Origin: JBGPIT01 sp041485125
Lineage (GTDB): Bacteria; Desulfobacterota; Binatia; UTPRO1
Assembly (NCBI GenBank): GCA_041485125.1
Contig: JBGPIT010000178.1
Coordinates: forward strand, 1-9,747
Direction: 5' to 3'
DNA length: 9,747 bases
In this document: piece by piece, positions 8,972 through 9,747 of the stretch
How positions within the stretch are numbered: the stretch's first letter is position 1
Layout: every line of letters starts with the position of its first letter
Program-made: the position numbers and the translations under genes
The notes under the pieces: model-generated
Databases searched by the model: none
What the model was told of the DNA's origin: nothing
The model's input: only the letters and a program-made list of their open reading frames with translations

Positions 8972-9306
8972 GTCATCAAGCCGACTTGCGAGCGAGGAGC
9001 CGATTGCGGACGCCCGCAGGATCGAACCGGCGGCTCGGTCTCGGCTTTCACCGCAGTGGCGTGGGACGCGCGTGTGGCGATGTAGTCGTCGATCTCTTTG
9101 CGGTGGCGGAGATAGTAGGCGATCACTGCATAGCTGTCGGCCAAGCTCAGCGACGGATACTGAGAGGTGATCTCTTCTGCTGTTGCCCCATCGTTGAACG
9201 CTCCCACAACGGTGTCGAGCGTCACGCGAGTTCCAGCGACTCGGACGACTCCGTCGGCATCACGTTCGAGCGGGACCGGAGTGCTTTCGATCGCGAGGGA
9301 CATCAT
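8968..9306 (-). CDS. DUF433 antitoxin
   Basis: A 112-residue DNA-binding antitoxin partner of the DUF5615 toxin. Residues 19-70 form the DUF433 domain: GVVRVAGTRVTLDTVVGAFNDG, then ATAEEITSQYPSLSLADSYAVIAYYLRHR, containing a helix-turn-helix. A C-terminal tail of about 30 residues is basic and Pro/Ser-rich with no clear homology, and is probably the toxin-binding part. There are two tandem ATGs, at 9306 and 9303. No ribosome site is visible (the leader reads ACGAATAA), so translation may start from a short or leaderless message. A repeat suited to autoregulation lies at 9354-9381. Confidence 0.88.
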   Translation of the reverse strand: MMSLAIESTPVPLERDADGVVRVAGTRVTLDTVVGAFNDGATAEEITSQYPSLSLADSYAVIAYYLRHRKEIDDYIATRASHATAVKAETEPPVRSCGRPQSAPRSQVGLMT

Positions 9307-9353
9307 TTATTCGTAGCATGCTGGCGCGCTGGCGCGGCGCTGAGTATCGAGCG

Positions 9354-9381
9354 ACCCGGAACCGTTCCGGGTTTTCCGGGT
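9354..9381. repeat. Inverted/direct 8-base repeat upstream of the antitoxin (operator or terminator candidate)
   Basis: ACCCGGAA (9354-9361) is inverted as TTCCGGGT (9365-9372) with a 3-base loop, and TTCCGGGT recurs directly at 9374-9381. The block lies 48-75 bases before the DUF433 start, which suits an autoregulatory operator. On the plus strand the hairpin is followed by four Ts and could act as a weak terminator. A TTGACC element on the minus strand at 9379-9384 overlaps it, but I see no -10 at the right distance. Confidence 0.5.
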
Positions 9382-9492
9382 CAACCGGGGCCAGAATGGG
9401 ACATTTCGGGACTCGCCGATCGTCTCGTAAGTACCTAGCACACCAAGCTTTATCAGCGATTCCGAGATCTTCGTCGTGATCGCTTTCGTATC

Positions 9493-9534
9493 TTCCCAAG
9501 CTGGACGTCGCCGGTTCGACCCCGGTCGCCCGCT
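9493..9534 (+). other. tRNA-Gly(CCC) 3'-half fragment (att-like)
   Basis: Reads as the 3' half of a tRNA-Gly: anticodon loop TTCCCAA with anticodon CCC (9495-9497), 3' anticodon stem GCTGG, five-base variable loop ACGTC, T-arm GCCGG-TTCGACC-CCGGT (9510-9526) and 3' acceptor strand CGCCCGC (9527-9533). No CCA is encoded. The 5' side is missing: the preceding bases GTATC cannot pair with GCTGG, and no GCGGGCG acceptor strand or D-arm lies upstream. It cannot be a working tRNA. Such anticodon-loop-to-3'-end segments are the classic att cores left by tyrosine integrases. The antisense peptide SGRPGSNRRRPAWE, often seen in database ORFs, is simply this element read backwards. Confidence 0.8.
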
Positions 9535-9729
9535 CTCTCGACGCTGCGAAATCAAGTGATTGCGGAGCAGTTTGTTGCGCCCTTTCGGCTTTGACATCCG
9601 GCGGTGCCGGTTGAGAATCGAAGGAAAGGAAAAGTCACCGAAACCCATCGAAACCGAAACGCACACCAGGATCGGGACATCGTGGACCAATCTTGAATTG
9701 CACTGATGGATCGGAGTCTCTTTCGTCGG
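9535..9729. other. Non-coding spacer between two tRNA-Gly-like att cores
   Basis: About 195 bases, visibly less GC-rich than the operon, with short CGAAACC-type repeats near 9640-9660. No open frame with recognisable protein sequence is present. It is best read as island DNA trapped between tandem attachment cores. Confidence 0.45.
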
Positions 9730-9747
9730 TTCCCAAGCTGGTCGAAG
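9720..9747 (+). repeat. Second tRNA-Gly(CCC) core, cut by window end
   Basis: TTCCCAAGCTGG at 9730-9741 is identical to 9493-9504. Both copies are preceded by CTTTCGT and three differing bases. The stretch continues TCGAAG to the edge, where a tRNA-Gly variable loop and the first T-stem base would fit. The bases before it (GTCGG) do not pair with GCTGG, so this too lacks a matching 5' half. Confidence 0.6.

Noticed and set aside
9307..9690. A 127-codon minus-strand open frame containing SGRPGSNRRRPAWE
   Set aside because: That peptide is the antisense reading of the tRNA-Gly(CCC) 3' half. The remainder spans the repeat at 9354-9381 and matches nothing, so it is not a gene.

Overview
The window is GC-rich bacterial DNA in which almost every supportable gene lies on the minus strand. 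Codon use and the gene set (1-Cys peroxiredoxin, NuoEFG/Nfn-type flavoproteins, DUF433/DUF5615 pair) fit a high-GC, metabolically versatile bacterium of the deltaproteobacteria-like, Methylomirabilota or Binatota sort. The sequence alone does not fix the phylum.

Layout, left to right. A peroxiredoxin gene (1-599) is cut by the window start. At 600-1001 there is no intact gene, only a decayed tyrosine-recombinase fragment (696-848) and a GC hairpin (961-980). At 1002-7741 is a tight six-gene operon read right to left: a YgbA-type cysteine-rich protein, then NuoE-, NuoF- and short NuoG-like subunits, then NfnA- and NfnB-like subunits. Neighbouring genes overlap by 4 bases or are separated by only a few, so they are probably translationally coupled. 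At 7742-8215 I find no gene; this stretch ends in a 90-base GATC-rich repeat array. At 8216-8515 is the C-terminal remnant of an AI-2E/PerM-type membrane protein. At 8672-9306 is a DUF433-DUF5615 toxin-antitoxin pair. At 9354-9381 is a compact inverted/direct repeat. At 9493-9534 is the 3' half of a tRNA-Gly(CCC) gene without its 5' half, and the core of a second copy sits at 9730-9747 at the window edge.

How the genes may work together. The NuoE/NuoF/NuoG-like proteins carry the ligands for an NAD(H)-FMN diaphorase module with a long iron-sulfur chain. The NfnA/NfnB-like proteins carry the FAD, NAD(P)H and iron-sulfur sites of the NADH-dependent ferredoxin:NADP+ oxidoreductase. No hydrogenase, formate dehydrogenase or other catalytic large subunit is present, and the NuoG-like protein has only a shortened molybdopterin-type domain. 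The most economical reading is a soluble five-subunit NAD(H)/NADP(H)/ferredoxin transhydrogenase, perhaps electron-bifurcating, comparable in idea to the Sporomusa-type Nfn (Stn) complexes but with separate NfnA and NfnB genes. This is inference. The first gene, ygbA-like, belongs to a family tied in E. coli to nitrosative stress, so the operon may be a redox-balancing response.

The right side (about 8040-9747), with a truncated gene, a toxin-antitoxin pair and tRNA 3'-end duplications, looks like the edge of one or more genomic islands inserted at tRNA-Gly(CCC).
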